DNA of 64,000 bases. It comes from Gonocerus acuteangulatus (lineage: Eukaryota; Arthropoda; Insecta; Hemiptera; Coreidae). The stretch covers positions 52,344,774-52,408,773 of the forward strand of contig OX328127.1 of the NCBI GenBank assembly GCA_946811695.1, given 5' to 3'. This document shows positions 36,474 through 49,319 of this stretch, in pieces (within the stretch, counting starts at the first letter, position 1; each line of letters begins with the position of its first letter). Both the position numbers and the translations under genes were made by a program. Below the pieces are notes generated by a model that saw only the letters and a list, made by a program, of their open reading frames with translations, was not told the origin of the DNA and did not search any database.

Positions 36474-38292
36474 ACATTTATATAATATATATCGCAATAC
36501 TCACCATATTATTCAAGCTATGAGCGCAAATAATAGCGAATAGGTTTAGCTGGCATGGCATACTGATAATACTTTTTGTAAACATATCAAGCTTGATCAT
36601 GTATTACTTATAATAATAAATATAAAAACATTTTATTTTAATACACCTAATGAAATTAACCTAATAATAATAATAACGTTAAAAGGCATCCAGGAATTTA
36701 ATAAAGAATTTGTAAATTAGCGATTGGATGGTAGAACATTTAAAATTAGCATTTCTTCTTATAATTTCTTTGAGGCTCCGTCTTCCACGATCCCTTTAAG
36801 CAATTAACTTCTAATCACAATATAAAACATACTTGAAATGAAATGGCTGAAAATTCTACGTTTTTAGCGACTAAGCAATTCTTGAAGTTTAAAATCGTTC
36901 ATATTTTCGGTAGAGCTTTGGCGAGAAAAGCTATGGATAATCCGACCCAAATCGATTTAAAACTGATCGTTAGAAGTTAAATGAATATTTGATCTAAGAG
37001 GTTGAAATACTTTAAAAACACAGAACCGTATTAATCTAAATATTAAAGAATTTTAGAATAAGTGGCGTGCTGGCTAATAATTATATTAAGTTTATACGTG
37101 GTTAGTTGCTCACATACTTGCCGGATTATATTGGTTATTCTAAAAAAAAGTTTTATGATTTTTCTATGACTAAATTAATGAGAGAATAGATTTTAAAACA
37201 TGATCACTTAGTTTGAACACACGTTCAAAAACTAATAAATAATATGAAATATTACCAAGCATTTACTTTTTAATTTAAAAGATTAAATAAATAAATGAAT
37301 TTATAATGTTACTAAGATTGGTGTAAGTGCGTATTAGATAAATTAATAACTAATTAAGAAAGAATGGGACCTATAGTTTTAAATGAATTGCCTTGCTTTA
37401 AAATAAAATTATTTTTCACATATATCAGCAAGTATTCACAGTCGAATCACAGAAAAATGTTCAAACCGTACTATTAGCCAGGGAAAAATAAACACTTATT
37501 TCTAATATTACTTGCTTGTACGAAACTTAGTTCAATGTTCTAACCAATTAAAATGCTTATTATTTATAAACGTAAATATATGAGCTAACAGCACTACTAA
37601 AACGCAAAAATACATATTAAATGATACACAACCTCAAATAACGTATCTACTTTTGAACAAAAACTAGTACACTAAATACAATTCTGCGCTTATGCTTTAC
37701 CAGAAGTCAGACGATCATAGCAGGAATATTATAAACATTATGTATAAAATTGGTCTATTAGCTAAAGAAGAAACTATCAAAACACAAAGAAACAAAAAAA
37801 CATGCATTCATTAAATTATTACCAGACGATTCTATTAAATTAATTAAGTGCAAATTGGAGGTATAATTGATAGTTTAAGGATTGTATTTTACATATCTAC
37901 TCTTATGTCAAAGTGTTTAACTTTGATAAATAAGATGGCAACAGAATGATCAAATCATATATAAATTAAACAATGAACTGAAACGAACGTTTTAAAACAA
38001 AATGTTCTACTTGGTATTAGAAATGTTGTGTTGTTCTGTTCTATTGTACGGAGTATGTCGCTCAATTTTCGTTCTTTCTGTTTGTAGTTTTGGACTACAG
38101 TATCATAACAACTAGGAATAATTTACACTGGGTATGTATGTTAATCGTAATACAGTTCGTTATCTTTTTCTATTGTTTTGAACACATTCCTACCTTCAAA
38201 TGCGTTAAATGTAAGGCTGGGCAACAACATTTATTCAATTCTCACATAAAAAAAAAAAACTGTCACTTATCCTAATTTTTTACAGAAATTGA

Positions 38293-38316
38293 TTTTTTTT
38301 TTTTTTTTTTTTTTTT
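38293..38316. repeat. poly(T) tract
   Basis: A run of about 24 T. No element body was recognised next to it. Confidence 0.9.
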
Positions 38317-39059
38317 AGAATATTAATATTATGTTTTTATTTAAAAATAATTAGCTACAAAACTAATTTAAAATATTTGGGGTTTCATGGCAATTACTAA
38401 ATAAAATCAGGCAACATGCTTCGGTAGTTATGTTTCTTCAGTACAATAATCGAATCTTAATATGATTTTATCTATCTCTACCTGTTTATTTTAAAGCTAA
38501 TTTGCTGTTTATTACCTAACGTAATTATAAACTTATTAGAACGTTTTCTGACTTATTAGAACGATTAGTGAACTCAGGGTTTTTTGTAGGTTTCTGATTG
38601 ACTACAAACTTTTTAGAAAGAAAATTATCGAGTTTTTTTTTTCTTTTACCTACTGTTTATTCAAGAAATTAACACTTTAAAATATATAACAATTTGATTG
38701 AGCGAACATTAACTATTCTCCAGAAACAAAACTATGTGGTTTATATTATTTTTAGGATACAAATTATCTTGATCGACGTATTTATTATTGTTTTCAGCCT
38801 ATTTAAAATATATTAAAACTATAATTACAGAATTAAGATTTAAATTTCTTAAGAAATAACAACAATTATCATAGAATTCTATTTCATTGAATACTATTTA
38901 TAGTAATTTTAGATAATTAATGGTTGGGAGAAATTTGTTGACATTATGTGAAATGTTAGGGAAATAATTTGAATAAAGTGTAAAATGAAGAGCTTGGGCA
39001 GTTGACAAGGGTGTAGGAAATGTTAGTTGTGTTTTAGTAGTTTTGTTGGTGCGTGTAAA

Positions 39060-39870
39060 GCGATGTAGTTGTAGAGTAGTTGGTCCGTGTTCCTAACCTT
39101 CGTCGAAGGGAGGTAACGTAAACAGAGCGACGTGGTCAGGACTTGCCGTCAGCTGTTCTAACCCAACCGACCGCATTCTAATCAACAACACATATGAATA
39201 AACACCATAAATACCTGGTTGTTAGGAGAGAGGGGAGGCGCCGGGAAGTGTGCCATTCTGTCTCCTATGATCACTGGCGTAGGCTCGCATCATACATGTT
39301 GTCCTCAAAATGTGTAGTAAATAATAATAACGTGGAATCACAGTAAACACGTGGGTTCGTTGTGGTAAGTAAACACTCGCGGTCTGTTGTAAGCAATCCT
39401 TTTGACAATCGCGTCCTTACTACGGGGCTGCGCTCCTCGACAGAGCGGTACCAACGGCTCAGAGACCGTCAAAAAAGTGATTTTTCCCCAGCGGAGCCGT
39501 GTTCCCCCACTCCTCAGGTCTTCCCCCACTCCTCTCCCTGTGAGAAGGGGAGGGGGACAAAAATCCGAGGGAGAGGGGGGTGGGAGACGCCGGTTTTTTC
39601 CCCCACTCCCAAGTAGATGGGGGGCGGCGTGGTTTTTTGCCTGAGGGTTTGGCCACGCCCTCCGACCAATGAGGAGCCACCTTGGAGACAGATCAATGGC
39701 TCCTCCTTGTAGAGGGGGTTAGACAAATTACAAGACCTGCCTCCCCTCAGACACCCTGTCCTAGCTCCCTGTAAACACAACAACACACCGCTACCCCCTC
39801 CCCCTGCAACAACACATAGTCTCTTACCACGACCCCTCTGCCAGGCCACCCCTCCGCCTAGATAGCTTGC
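39060..39870. promoter_or_regulatory. GC-rich, CpG-containing island, possible promoter
   Basis: This is the most GC-rich stretch of the window. It includes GGGGGCGGCGTGG (GC-box-like, about 39619), GGCCACGCCC and GACCAATGAGG (CCAAT at 39665-39669), plus two near-duplicate CCCCCACTC runs. On the minus strand it could be upstream of the Iroquois gene, which would need an intron of about 30 kb. No Iroquois first exon was found. ORFs here are low-complexity. Confidence 0.3.
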
Positions 39871-40149
39871 CCCACATTTTATTACAATTTATTTATTACA
39901 TACTTTATTCAAGTATAGCCCCATAAACCTTTATTTAGAACTCCTCATGTAAGACGATCGTAACTAGGGCAATGTTAACCACTTGTTCGTTCCAATGGGT
40001 TAGTGCATATAAAACGTCGAATCACGTCTTGTCGGATATAGCTTTAGGGGGCATGCTGATTTTTATGAAGCACTAGCAAAAATGTTAGATCTTCTGAAGC
40101 TTACGTAAAAACAACATGTTGGTCAGAAAACTAAAATGTATACATAAAA

Positions 40150-40680
40150 ATATTGACAGGAGGCAAATAATTTTAACCATGCTTCGTATAGGACACACAC
40201 TCTCATCTGAGGAAAATACGAAACAGATCTATATGCACACTCTCTAAAGATATGCTTACAGTTAATCACATACCAGCTAGAGCAGACCACAAAACAACTT
40301 ACCAGTTCCACATCACTTACTGACTAAAAACAGCTCATTCAACAGCGATAACCTGACCATACCTTACGACTTACACGACATACTGACAGAAGGTAGCCCA
40401 CACATCAATGCATTAGTCAAACATTTAAAAAACTCTTCATTATACTCGAAACTGTAATTTTTTAAATTTTGCCCGTTTGACTATTTTATTATTTTTTATT
40501 CATTTTTTTGTGTGTTTTTCTTTGTTTTTTATTCTCTTAATTTTTCTTTCTTTTTCAAGTTTCTTTCTTCTTTATATACATATTTTTTTTCCACATTTAA
40601 AGTTGACGACTGACGTTTAAAGAGTTTATCGCCTCTGTTGCAGAACTCTATAAATTAAATAAATAAATATTACTTTATAA
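40150..40680 (+). mobile_element. LINE 3' end (Jockey/CR1-like RNase H-side C-terminus plus 3' UTR)
   Basis: The frame starting at 40155 reads DRRQIILTMLRIGHTLSSEE, the conserved LRIGHT-x-L block of Jockey-like ORF2 C-termini. Further downstream, broken by stops and shifts, are pieces reading TVNHIPARADHKTT (a decayed version of the usual VEHILLxC...R block) and LHDILTEGSPHINALVKHLK. The element ends in a 3' UTR and a (TAAA)n tail near 40655-40680. It is truncated and dead. Confidence 0.75.
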
Positions 40681-40802
40681 CTAATTCATTTTATTATCTA
40701 ATATTACATTGTATATTTTATCATTTTACAAAAACGTCTGCCTTACGTCATAACAGACTGAAGAATAGTTTACTTTTCAAGAGAGAATGACATTTCATTT
40801 AC

Positions 40803-41030
40803 TGCTTAACACGTTGACTGACAATCTCTAGACGATAAAATCCGTAGCTTGCGCTAATAACTCAGGTGCAGACTTTTGTAATTGCGACCGGACCTTAAAG
40901 GTACGCGTAGTTATGAGTGTTATTACCTAGGACACCAATTCTAGCGCTCGACTTACAACAATAACTCACTCAAATCAGAATGCTGGGAACTCCTGGAAAA
41001 TCAATGTATCTACGAATCCTGTAGTGAAGT
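40803..41030. mobile_element. possible piggyBac-like MITE
   Basis: TTAACACGTTGACTG at 40807 resembles the TTAA plus CCC/CAC...TTTGACTG termini common in arthropod piggyBac-like elements. The other end was not found. Confidence 0.2.
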
Positions 41031-41459
41031 AGTCTGTTTTTTGGAATGAGTTATCTAAAGGTTTTCCACTCTTTTTTAGCTTATGTTTTTTCCGCCAAAA
41101 AATGAAAATAAAAATTTAACGAGAAAATAAATAATGTTTCTAATATTTTGACAGCTGTACTCCATGTCTTGCTCGTCGGCACGAATTATTGTCAACTTAG
41201 CCATTGTATTATTTACTGACTCATGAGTACTTAAAGGACTTTGAGACCGATACAACACTCATCCATTACTAACAGATTCTTAATAAGACATAGATACTAC
41301 ACAGGACATTAATATCAGGCTACCAAAACACGAAAAGAGTGCTAAGAGCGTTTTTCCTGATTTATCAATTTTAGAAGATTCGGTTCTTAGTGTAATTGCC
41401 AAAAATCGGACACTTAGGAAAGGCATTGGCATTTTTTGTGCATGTTTGTATTTGCGACT

Positions 41460-41810
41460 ATTTTTTATTTTTTTTTATTTTTGCGCATTTCATCCCTCCT
41501 TCCATACGGAGGAATCTCGCTGATGACGTCGACCAGATACTAAAATCCTGAACTACCAACTGGAAATTTCACTTTTTAATACCTATAAATCACGAAAATA
41601 ACTGTGGTTCCTCTTAGGATACTGCCAGTTTCCTTTAGTGGAGCCTAAAACCTTCCTCCTCAGATTTAATTTTGCATTTTTAAACATGTTAACATTTTTT
41701 TACGAATGAGCAAAAAAAAAAAAAAAAAAAAAAAAAAGTTAGCTTTCCAAATGACTCTAGAAGAGGCAGTTCCTGCGAGTCGTACGTTTCGAATGTGCTT
41801 CTAATACAAC
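41460..41810 (+). repeat. dispersed repeat B, copy 3 (short)
   Basis: ACTACCAACTGGAAATTTC, AAATCACGAAAATAACTGTG, ATACTGCCAGTTTCCTT and AGAGGCAGTTCCTGCGAGTC align with both ends of the copy at 46320. A poly(A) of about 28 bases interrupts it at 41711. Confidence 0.5.
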
Positions 41811-42654
41811 CCGGATCTGATTAGTGTGACTTTCCTCTTCAAATGGAATCAGAATACAATAGAGTAAGATGGTTATTACCTATACAAAAAATAAAAGTAA
41901 AAAAAAAACTTTTCCCACTCCATTATTTTCATGGTTATCAAAAAATTTTAGTTGAAGTGCACTTAAGGATTTTCAGGAACATATACTTCATAAACAGGAT
42001 ATGCAAATCGTTATCCAAATACTTAAACATAATATAGACAGACTACAATAAGCACTATTTAAAGATTTATTCTATTGTTTTCAATTAAATAATATCTTAT
42101 TATACCAATTAAAATGAGCATAAAACCATTGAAATAGTATTGATATAAAAGCTAATGTATTTAAAAGTTGATTACTTATTTTATGACTTGCAATTTGTAT
42201 TAAATTAAACATGTAGGAAATTGGTAGGTTGGTATTAATCTTACATAGCCTTGTTATTTTTTTCCATCAGAAGTTTAAATATTCATGCGAATTTCCAATA
42301 AACATTTCATCTGCATTCCTAAGAGGGAATTTATTTTCCACACTCTGCTTGTTTACACGCAGATTAGATAATAGTAAGTTATATTTATAAAGTATTAACA
42401 TTAATATAGCCTGTTTATAGTTATCACCAGTCTTTGACTGCAATCCAATGAAAGAAATACTATAGAGATAGAGCAGATTACATCATTAAATAAATAATAG
42501 TTAATCTCAAAAAAGATAAAAATGCACACAAAATATGAACAAATATATTTAACTAATGGTAAAGGGGTTTCTATCATAAATCAGTTGTCATTTATTAGTT
42601 AAGAGAAAATCTGTAGCTTTTAGTAGCTAGAAATTGAGAATTAAATTGAAGGGC

Positions 42655-42873
42655 TCAGTGCCAAAGGTGACTAAGCCACAATTAGAAATATCTGAGAAAA
42701 TCAAATTTAAAGGAAGAATCTGAAAATAATTAGTCTTGGTGACAAAAACGATTTCAATTAGTACAATTGAAATAATTTTTGCGACCAACACTCATTTTTT
42801 TTCAGATTCTCCCTAACTTTAAATTCGATTTTCTCAGTTATTTCTAATTGTGGGTTAGTTACCTTTGGCACCG
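42655..42873. mobile_element. MITE-like palindrome
   Basis: Inverted repeats of about 75 bases start CAGTGCCAAAGGTGACTAAG and end CTTTGGCACCG, sharing CCACAATTAGAAATA and CTGAGAAAATC. The 219-bp unit has a short centre and no ORF. No convincing target duplication is seen. Confidence 0.75.
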
Positions 42874-43426
42874 AATTATTATGTTCTAACAAAATTTTGA
42901 GGTAATTTAACTATTATTATTTTCATAATTAATATCCCTCATTGTTTGTATGAAATCTGTAAGAGGATATATCTTCATATCTAACGTTTTGATGGTTCGA
43001 ATCTTGCCAAGACTTTCACCAAGTATTTCTTCCTCGAACCAACATGGTTTATTAGTTCAACCCGGATCGGGTTCCGAGGAACGTTTTTGAAGCCAAGAAT
43101 TCTCTTTGTTCTTGTCGTCTATAATTTTTATATTACGCCTTTAAGATTAGTTCTCTAATAACTTGTTTCATATTTTGTCAGTCTTTCTTTTAAATATGAT
43201 GTTTATATTGTCATTTTAATTGAAAAATTTCTATAGGTAAAAATTATTATTTTATTTAATATACTTTTTAAATTTAAGAGGTTTTTCAAAGTTTCGAAGC
43301 TGTATTTAGGTTGTGACCTGCACTGAAAAATCCATGTTTAAGTAACGACTATTTTCAGCGTGTTCGTCGAGGAAAGATTCAAACTACCTACCACAAACGG
43401 GATACCTTTCTTTAGGGAGACCCTGT

Positions 43427-43700
43427 TAACACATTGACTGCGAGGTCCGACGCACAGTCGGACAAAGAGAGTCTCTTCTCGTGCCTGGTCCAACTATACG
43501 TCGGAGTTTGACGATCCCTTACCTTTTACTTCCCCCAGATCAGTAACCGAAGAAAAGCTTACAAACTTCAACTGGCAATGAGTTAGGTTTGCCATATTTC
43601 GAGAGTCACGTCGGTTTGGGCAGATTCGACTTCGAGTTGTTTGGTGCAGCCACACTTCTACATTTGGGTGACAAAAAAATTTTAATCAAAAGGCTTTCGA
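43427..43700. mobile_element. possible piggyBac-like MITE
   Basis: TTAACACATTGACTGCGAGG shares its first 15 bases (one mismatch) with 40807. The body differs and the far end is not defined. Confidence 0.2.
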
Positions 43701-44239
43701 TATCTCCTCCGCCCCTGGCTCCCTCTTAACCCGATTTATCAGAGTAAAATTTATAGCCCTTCTAAACAGTACCCCTTTTCGTAATACCCAGTGGCTAACC
43801 ATTGTCATATCATGGATTTATGCAGCTAAGTTCATCTCAGCTGAGATTCATATCGACTCCATCAGTGAGGATTTCACCAAGGCAGATCGGTAAGCGTCCA
43901 CTCTTGTCCGTCGTGCATTCGGCTAGGTTTCCTAACACCAACCTTATTCTCTTGTAGAATTGCTGTTTGTATCGAATTCAATTAGCTGAGGCCTTAGTAA
44001 ATTTTGTTGGAGAAAGAGAGAGAGAGTGGAAGATAAGATAAATGGAGAGTGGAAAGGGAAAGAAAGTAGTGAGGTTATAAGAATTGGCACTAGATGCCGA
44101 TAGCGACATGAGAGTAAGTATGAAGGACCTGTGAGTGATAAGCGATGATTCTGATAAGCTGAGTTAGACGCAGGTGTAGAAGCACTAGATATAATCTATG
44201 AGTAGTGAAGTGGTAGAGTTAGCGGAGATGGAACGGCTA

Positions 44240-44600
44240 GAGGTTGTGAACAAGGTACTGGGCCGGGGGCGGGTCTAAGGTGAATTTGTCGGACGGTGTT
44301 GTCGGCTAGTTGTAAGGGGCATAAAGGGTTGAAGTGGAGGGTGGGGATAACCCCCCACTCTAACCCCCACCACCACTAATTGTGGGGGGGGATACTATTG
44401 ATTCCCCTCCCCCACCCACAGAACCTCTCCTTCCCCTCCAAGATTGCTTTTGTCACACGTTCCTCCTTTCCCTCCTTCTCTCTCTCGCGACAATATTGTG
44501 TCTCTCATAGTCGAACTGTTTCCTTGAGCCCCCTCGACGGGCTGCTTTCTGTAATTTACAACTCCTGTAAAACACACTCCGGCAATTTGTTTGTAGACAT
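44240..44600. other. GC-rich unique segment
   Basis: It has GGGCCGGGGGCGGGTC, several C and G runs, and CTCGCGACAATATTG. It could be a promoter-proximal or regulatory segment. The three overlapping ORFs look accidental. Confidence 0.25.
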
Positions 44601-45550
44601 GAAACAATTTGCTTATACAATGCCATAAACAATCCAAATAGTAACCATGTAGGCTCCTTAGACTTTGTCGAGTCCAACAATTGCAAAAACACTTTTCTTT
44701 CTGCTTCTTGGGATATGTATGAAAAGCATATACCTCAAGCAAAGCAATGGGAAAAATTATGAATGAATCAATATTTTGTTACGATTCGCTGTGCATGAAC
44801 ACGTTTAAATGACCGATAATGAATATTCATCAATATTTCTGATCGATTCATCTGGATCGCATCGTATATTCCAGCATGGACGAGTATGAAACGGCCTTTT
44901 TTTGCTTAGATTGCTTCCTGGAACTTCTTACGCGGGCAATATGATTTGTACAGTGATTTATAGATGCGAACATTGGAGTTTTCCTGAACCGTTCTTAGGC
45001 ACTCCAACAGTGCCTAAGAATAATTCTGTTATAGTGGTGCTAGTAAAACTATCCTCTTTCAGCTTGACTTCTAAATCCTTTGGAGACATACAGCATACAT
45101 ATTCACAGATATCTGAAGTATTCGTCATCTTTAGGAATTGAATAAACAGATGCTACTGTCACAATATGTTTCAGGGTATTGAGTGATGTGGTAGTCTGCG
45201 TCGAAGTCGTTCTATGTAATAAAGCAGTAAGCTTCGAGAATAGTCATAGCCCAAAGTCCAGTGCAATTAATAACACTTGGCATCCCAGCTGAAGCCACAA
45301 ATTAAGAGCTAGCCTTTAGTTTGCAGTCAATGTTTTAAGCATGTTTATGCTCACTTGTTGAAGAGTAGAATGACATCATTCTAATTGTACGGGTAGCTTC
45401 TGGTAATTACAAAAATGCTGAAATGGTTTTTAAATTGCCTTGATGTTGAACACGTTCAGAAACAGCAAATTAAAGGCCATCAGCCGTCGGAATAATGAAG
45501 CTTCGGACATTATTGTCGTAGGAGAAATGAGGGTAGAACACAATTAGTAA
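44600..45550. promoter_or_regulatory. candidate regulatory region
   Basis: This long stretch is non-repetitive and information-rich. It contains CAATTAATAACACTTGGC, CAGCTGAAGCCACAAATTAA, TGGTAATTAC and CAAATTAAAGGCC, many of them homeodomain-type sites. No coding frame with a protein-like composition is present. Confidence 0.22.
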
Positions 45551-46319
45551 TAATATTAATTAATCCATGTGAATTAGTAGATAACAACATAAATGTCTAC
45601 ATATATATCATTAAATATTTACCAAAAAAACATTAAATGATTTTTAACTAGTAGTCACTTAATTCATTTTTCTGCCTAAAAAAAGTCATTATTGCGTATA
45701 GTACGTTTGTATTGTTCCAAATAAAATTGTTTGTGTAAAACAAAAAAATGGAATTCTCGAAGATAAAGATGACATTTATAGAGCAAACAATCATGGAAAT
45801 AAAACCTAAAAAATCATTATAAAGCAATATAATGAATATGTGGATAAAAAGTAAATCTAAAAATTATATCTTAGATAGACATATCATTCCTTCACCAATA
45901 ATAAAATCAATACAATTAACATTAAATGCTAATATCCAAACTTTTTAAGCAACATAGGTTACAAACACTTCTATAACCACTCCTGATAATGGAACACAAA
46001 AATATCTATTTACACAAAAATGAACAAACACTAAAAATATTATAGTTATTGTAGCTTGTAGCTTTGTTATAGTAATTCATCTCCAGTACGTTCCTATTCA
46101 ACAGCGTGTTAGTGGAATATATATCGAACAATCATATGTCTTTCTTCATCGTAACAACCTTTCAGACTATCATAAAAATACTAAAATATAAAACTTAAGG
46201 CAAGGAAACTCTAAACATCTTGGCATAAATAAATTAAATGTATAAACAAAAAAATAAAATAAAATAAAAATAAATAAATGAGTCTGTAAAGTGATTTTGA
46301 TGTGTAGTTTTCTTGTTTT

Positions 46320-47050
46320 AACGCTTTTCCTTCCTCCCTTTTTACGCAGGATACCCGCTTATGAAGTTGAGCTCATGACGCTACCCGGAAGTGCCGACTA
46401 CAAACCAATAGATCACGATAATAACAGTGGTTTAATAATAAAATAGAACGGTGGACTTTAATAAAATTTGGTAGAAAAATACTTGCTGGGATTTCGAAGT
46501 TCAATTTCATTAACCAGCCATATCTGTCCACCCGAAAAAAATTTAGGTCTTTACGATATTAGGTTTCTAGGTATTTTATACGTAATTGGACGTGTGAAAT
46601 CTAATGAAACCATTTCCAAGGTCATATCCATAACCGGTGTCAAGAAACATTGATCTTAGGATTTTGGAATATATTATTAAATATCTTGAAACCGGTTGAG
46701 AAACCGTAGTAAAAGTAAAGGATCTAATAATAAACTTTAATAGTTAGGTACTACGAATTCTGTTATTATGCGATTTTTTGTAGAGCGATCTCATTTGGAA
46801 AAATTGGTGCTTAAATGGAGTAATTTCCACATAGAATACTGGCAGTCTCCTGTTGTGGTGCCAAAGATCTTGCTTCGGTTTGAGATTTCATTTTATATTT
46901 TTCACGAAACACAAAACGTTAACTGTTTCTATTCTAGGCTTTCAAATCTACACTAGGGATTAGAAGGAAAACGCGCTAAGATGATGCAGTTCCTGTGAGT
47001 AGGATTATTGTTTGGTGCATCGACAGCTAGTGGGTCGTTAGCACCTCGTG
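46320..47050 (+). repeat. dispersed repeat B, copy 4
   Basis: CCGCTTATGAAGTTGAGCTC, CCCGGAAGTGCCGACTACAA and AATAGATCACGATAATAAC open it, and AGATGATGCAGTTCCTGTGA lies near its end. The small ORFs inside are not protein-like. Confidence 0.55.
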
Positions 47051-47147
47051 ATTTTTTATCTTTCGTTACTGTTCTTAAGTAATGTTACCTAAGCTACGCG
47101 AAGGACAATACAAATATATATTAAACTAAGGCAACAAATTGATGATT

Positions 47148-47148
<1 letters not shown>

Positions 47149-47210
<62 letters not shown>
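47149..47210. repeat. (TA)n microsatellite
   Basis: A TA run about 100 bases after repeat B copy 4. Confidence 0.95.
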
Positions 47211-47216
<6 letters not shown>

Positions 47217-47962
47217 GTATTAACAGTATCTGTGCTGATATTTTGAGAGGATTAGTAATCAAAAGTTCTTTAAATAACAGTGGATTTTGATTTAATCTTG
47301 GCTATCGAATCGTTATTGGCATAACGTTTTCAGGGACTAAGCCCCATTTTCAATGCCCTGTGACACAATACAATAATTAAAACAAGTTCAATTTAAAAAC
47401 AGATTAAAATAACAATACAATTATAACAAAAAACAATCGTAAAACCCGAGACTACATTATAATATAATATAAAACTCCATTTTGTCCAATTATGTAAAAG
47501 TCAAGTCAATAAAAAGTTAAAAACAACCATTCAAAAAATAAATAATAAATACTTTCATTCTATCACATCAACACACATGCAGGAATAAATAAGTCTAAAA
47601 AACGATACAATGATATGAAAGGAAATGAAAGACCAGAGAGAAAGCTAAGTAACCACCATGCATTGGCTCTTATTCAGCCGCGCCTTGCTCCTAGACTGGC
47701 TTTGGAAAACAGCGAGGGACTGTAGGGCTGCTGTTGAAACATGCTTCAACGTACCGCCGTCTCCTTTTACGTTAACATTCTTCTCCGTCCAACTCTTTAA
47801 AATTAGTTGGAACAGTAGAAAATCAATAAATTTGAAGTTGTATAAAAAAAAAAACAACAAAAAAAAACAAAACAAAGAAATTAAACGTTCAAGAGTACGT
47901 GCAAACATCACATAACAAGATTAGCTCTTTTACATTTGTTTTAAGCAGTGGAGTCAATAAGG

Positions 47963-47987
47963 TAAAAAAAAAAAAAAAAAAAAAAAA
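47963..47987. repeat. poly(A) tract
   Basis: A run of about 24 A, about 100 bases before the promoter-like segment at 48080. Confidence 0.9.
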
Positions 47988-48079
47988 TGAAAAAAAGGAA
48001 ATCCTTCAGGCAAACATCTTCTTCGACCACTCCGATTTTTCTGATTTTCAGAATACATCATTCTTGTTGTAGGGATGCT

Positions 48080-48230
48080 CAATATAAATTGTTGAAGGTG
48101 AACAAAAGTTACGGTCCTCAGCCAATCGGCCGGCTTCTAAATTATGCGTCACAGAAGACGGAGAAGCGTGACGGAAGTGACGTCATCGGTCACTTTCCCC
48201 GTAAATAGATTATGGCGGAAATTTAAATTC
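48080..48230 (+). promoter_or_regulatory. putative core promoter (CCAAT, ETS-like, CRE, YY1-like)
   Basis: Within about 100 bases lie CCAAT (48122-48126) in a GC-rich CGGCCGG context, GACGGAAGTGAC (ETS-like), a perfect CRE TGACGTCA (48178-48185) and ATGGCGGAAA (48212), the YY1-type motif seen at housekeeping gene starts. CpGs are dense compared with the surrounding DNA. Only four codons follow the ATG before a stop, so the first exon would be non-coding or very short. Confidence 0.4.
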
Positions 48231-48639
48231 GTAATTTGTCGGGGATTGCTTATATTAAAGAGCAATGTAAATTAATGGCTATCCTCTATTTTTTTTGTGG
48301 TTCTCAGGACATGTCATCACCCAACGAAGTTTTGGAGCATGGTTAACACCCTTTCCTATTGCAATGATTTTGCATATTTTCACAATACATATTTATTTTA
48401 GTAGCGCACGATATTCTGAGTTTATTTTCCATAAATAAAAAAATACGGCCAATAGGGGGGGGGCAAATTAATAATTTAATTCTTGAATAAACACAATATC
48501 CTACTGTTAATACATACAAGTACATTTTAATTCTTTCTCCAAAGATCTTTCGATAATATATAAGAGTTACAAACATAGTCATAATTCGCTCACCTTTTTT
48601 TTGTACCTATGTAATATAAATAAACAAATAAAAAAACAT

Positions 48640-49010
48640 TAGCTCAACTGGTTCTTTAAATGCTGTCGTATTCCCTAAAACAGCTTCAAAAAATCGACTA
48701 AGCCACCAATATTCCTGTAATCCCTCAAGTTTTATCTTGCAAAGCTTCCTGTACATTCGAAGAAGCACGATCGATAACTTGACAATGTCCTAAGCACATT
48801 GCAATACTTGAGTTGAGGTTTCATCGCATTTTTATGAATAGTTATTTATAATGTTTTCAATATAAAGCACTAATTAGTACTGCTGAATTTTAATGCGGTA
48901 AGTTCATGTCTTTCTTGTTATAGTTTAAAAGGAAACTCAGAAAACACATCGAGAATAGATGAACAGAAACAGAAAAGCGTGAATTGAATATTATATCTGA
49001 TATAAGCTTG
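48640..49010. promoter_or_regulatory. candidate regulatory region downstream of the promoter-like segment
   Basis: It is non-repetitive, with ACTAATTAGTACTGC and TTTTATGAATAGTTATTTAT, and no coding frame. Confidence 0.18.
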
Positions 49011-49319
49011 AGCCTTTTTAATAAGTGTTTTGCGGTCGAGTGAGTTCGAGAACCATCCGCGAGATGCCAGTCGAAGCAACGATCCAGAAATCCTTCTCTA
49101 TCACAACCATTTTCTGTATTAAGAGATTGGAGGGTGTGATTAGTTAAGGACCTTGGACATATTTGGAGTTCAGATTTTGAAAGGTTTTCTCGCGTTTTTC
49201 ATGGCTCAGAATCATTTTTTAAGGATTAACATAATTTGAAAGAGGAAAGAAATGGAAATGGAAAATACCATATATTTATAAAAAATGCATTTTCAGACTT
49301 TTATTTACACAATAAATGA

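Larger units (their letters stand above)
33800..39000. other. long AT-rich stretch, nothing coding recognised
   Basis: Apart from the SINE tail at 34320, the (TA)n at 36397 and the poly(T) at 38293, only AT-rich sequence with many small A/T runs is seen. The 61-codon frame at 38090 is not convincing. Confidence 0.6.

Noticed and set aside
39338..39849. Several 60-111 codon ORFs in the GC-rich island
   Set aside because: They overlap in many frames, are Gly/Pro/Arg low-complexity, and match nothing I recognise.
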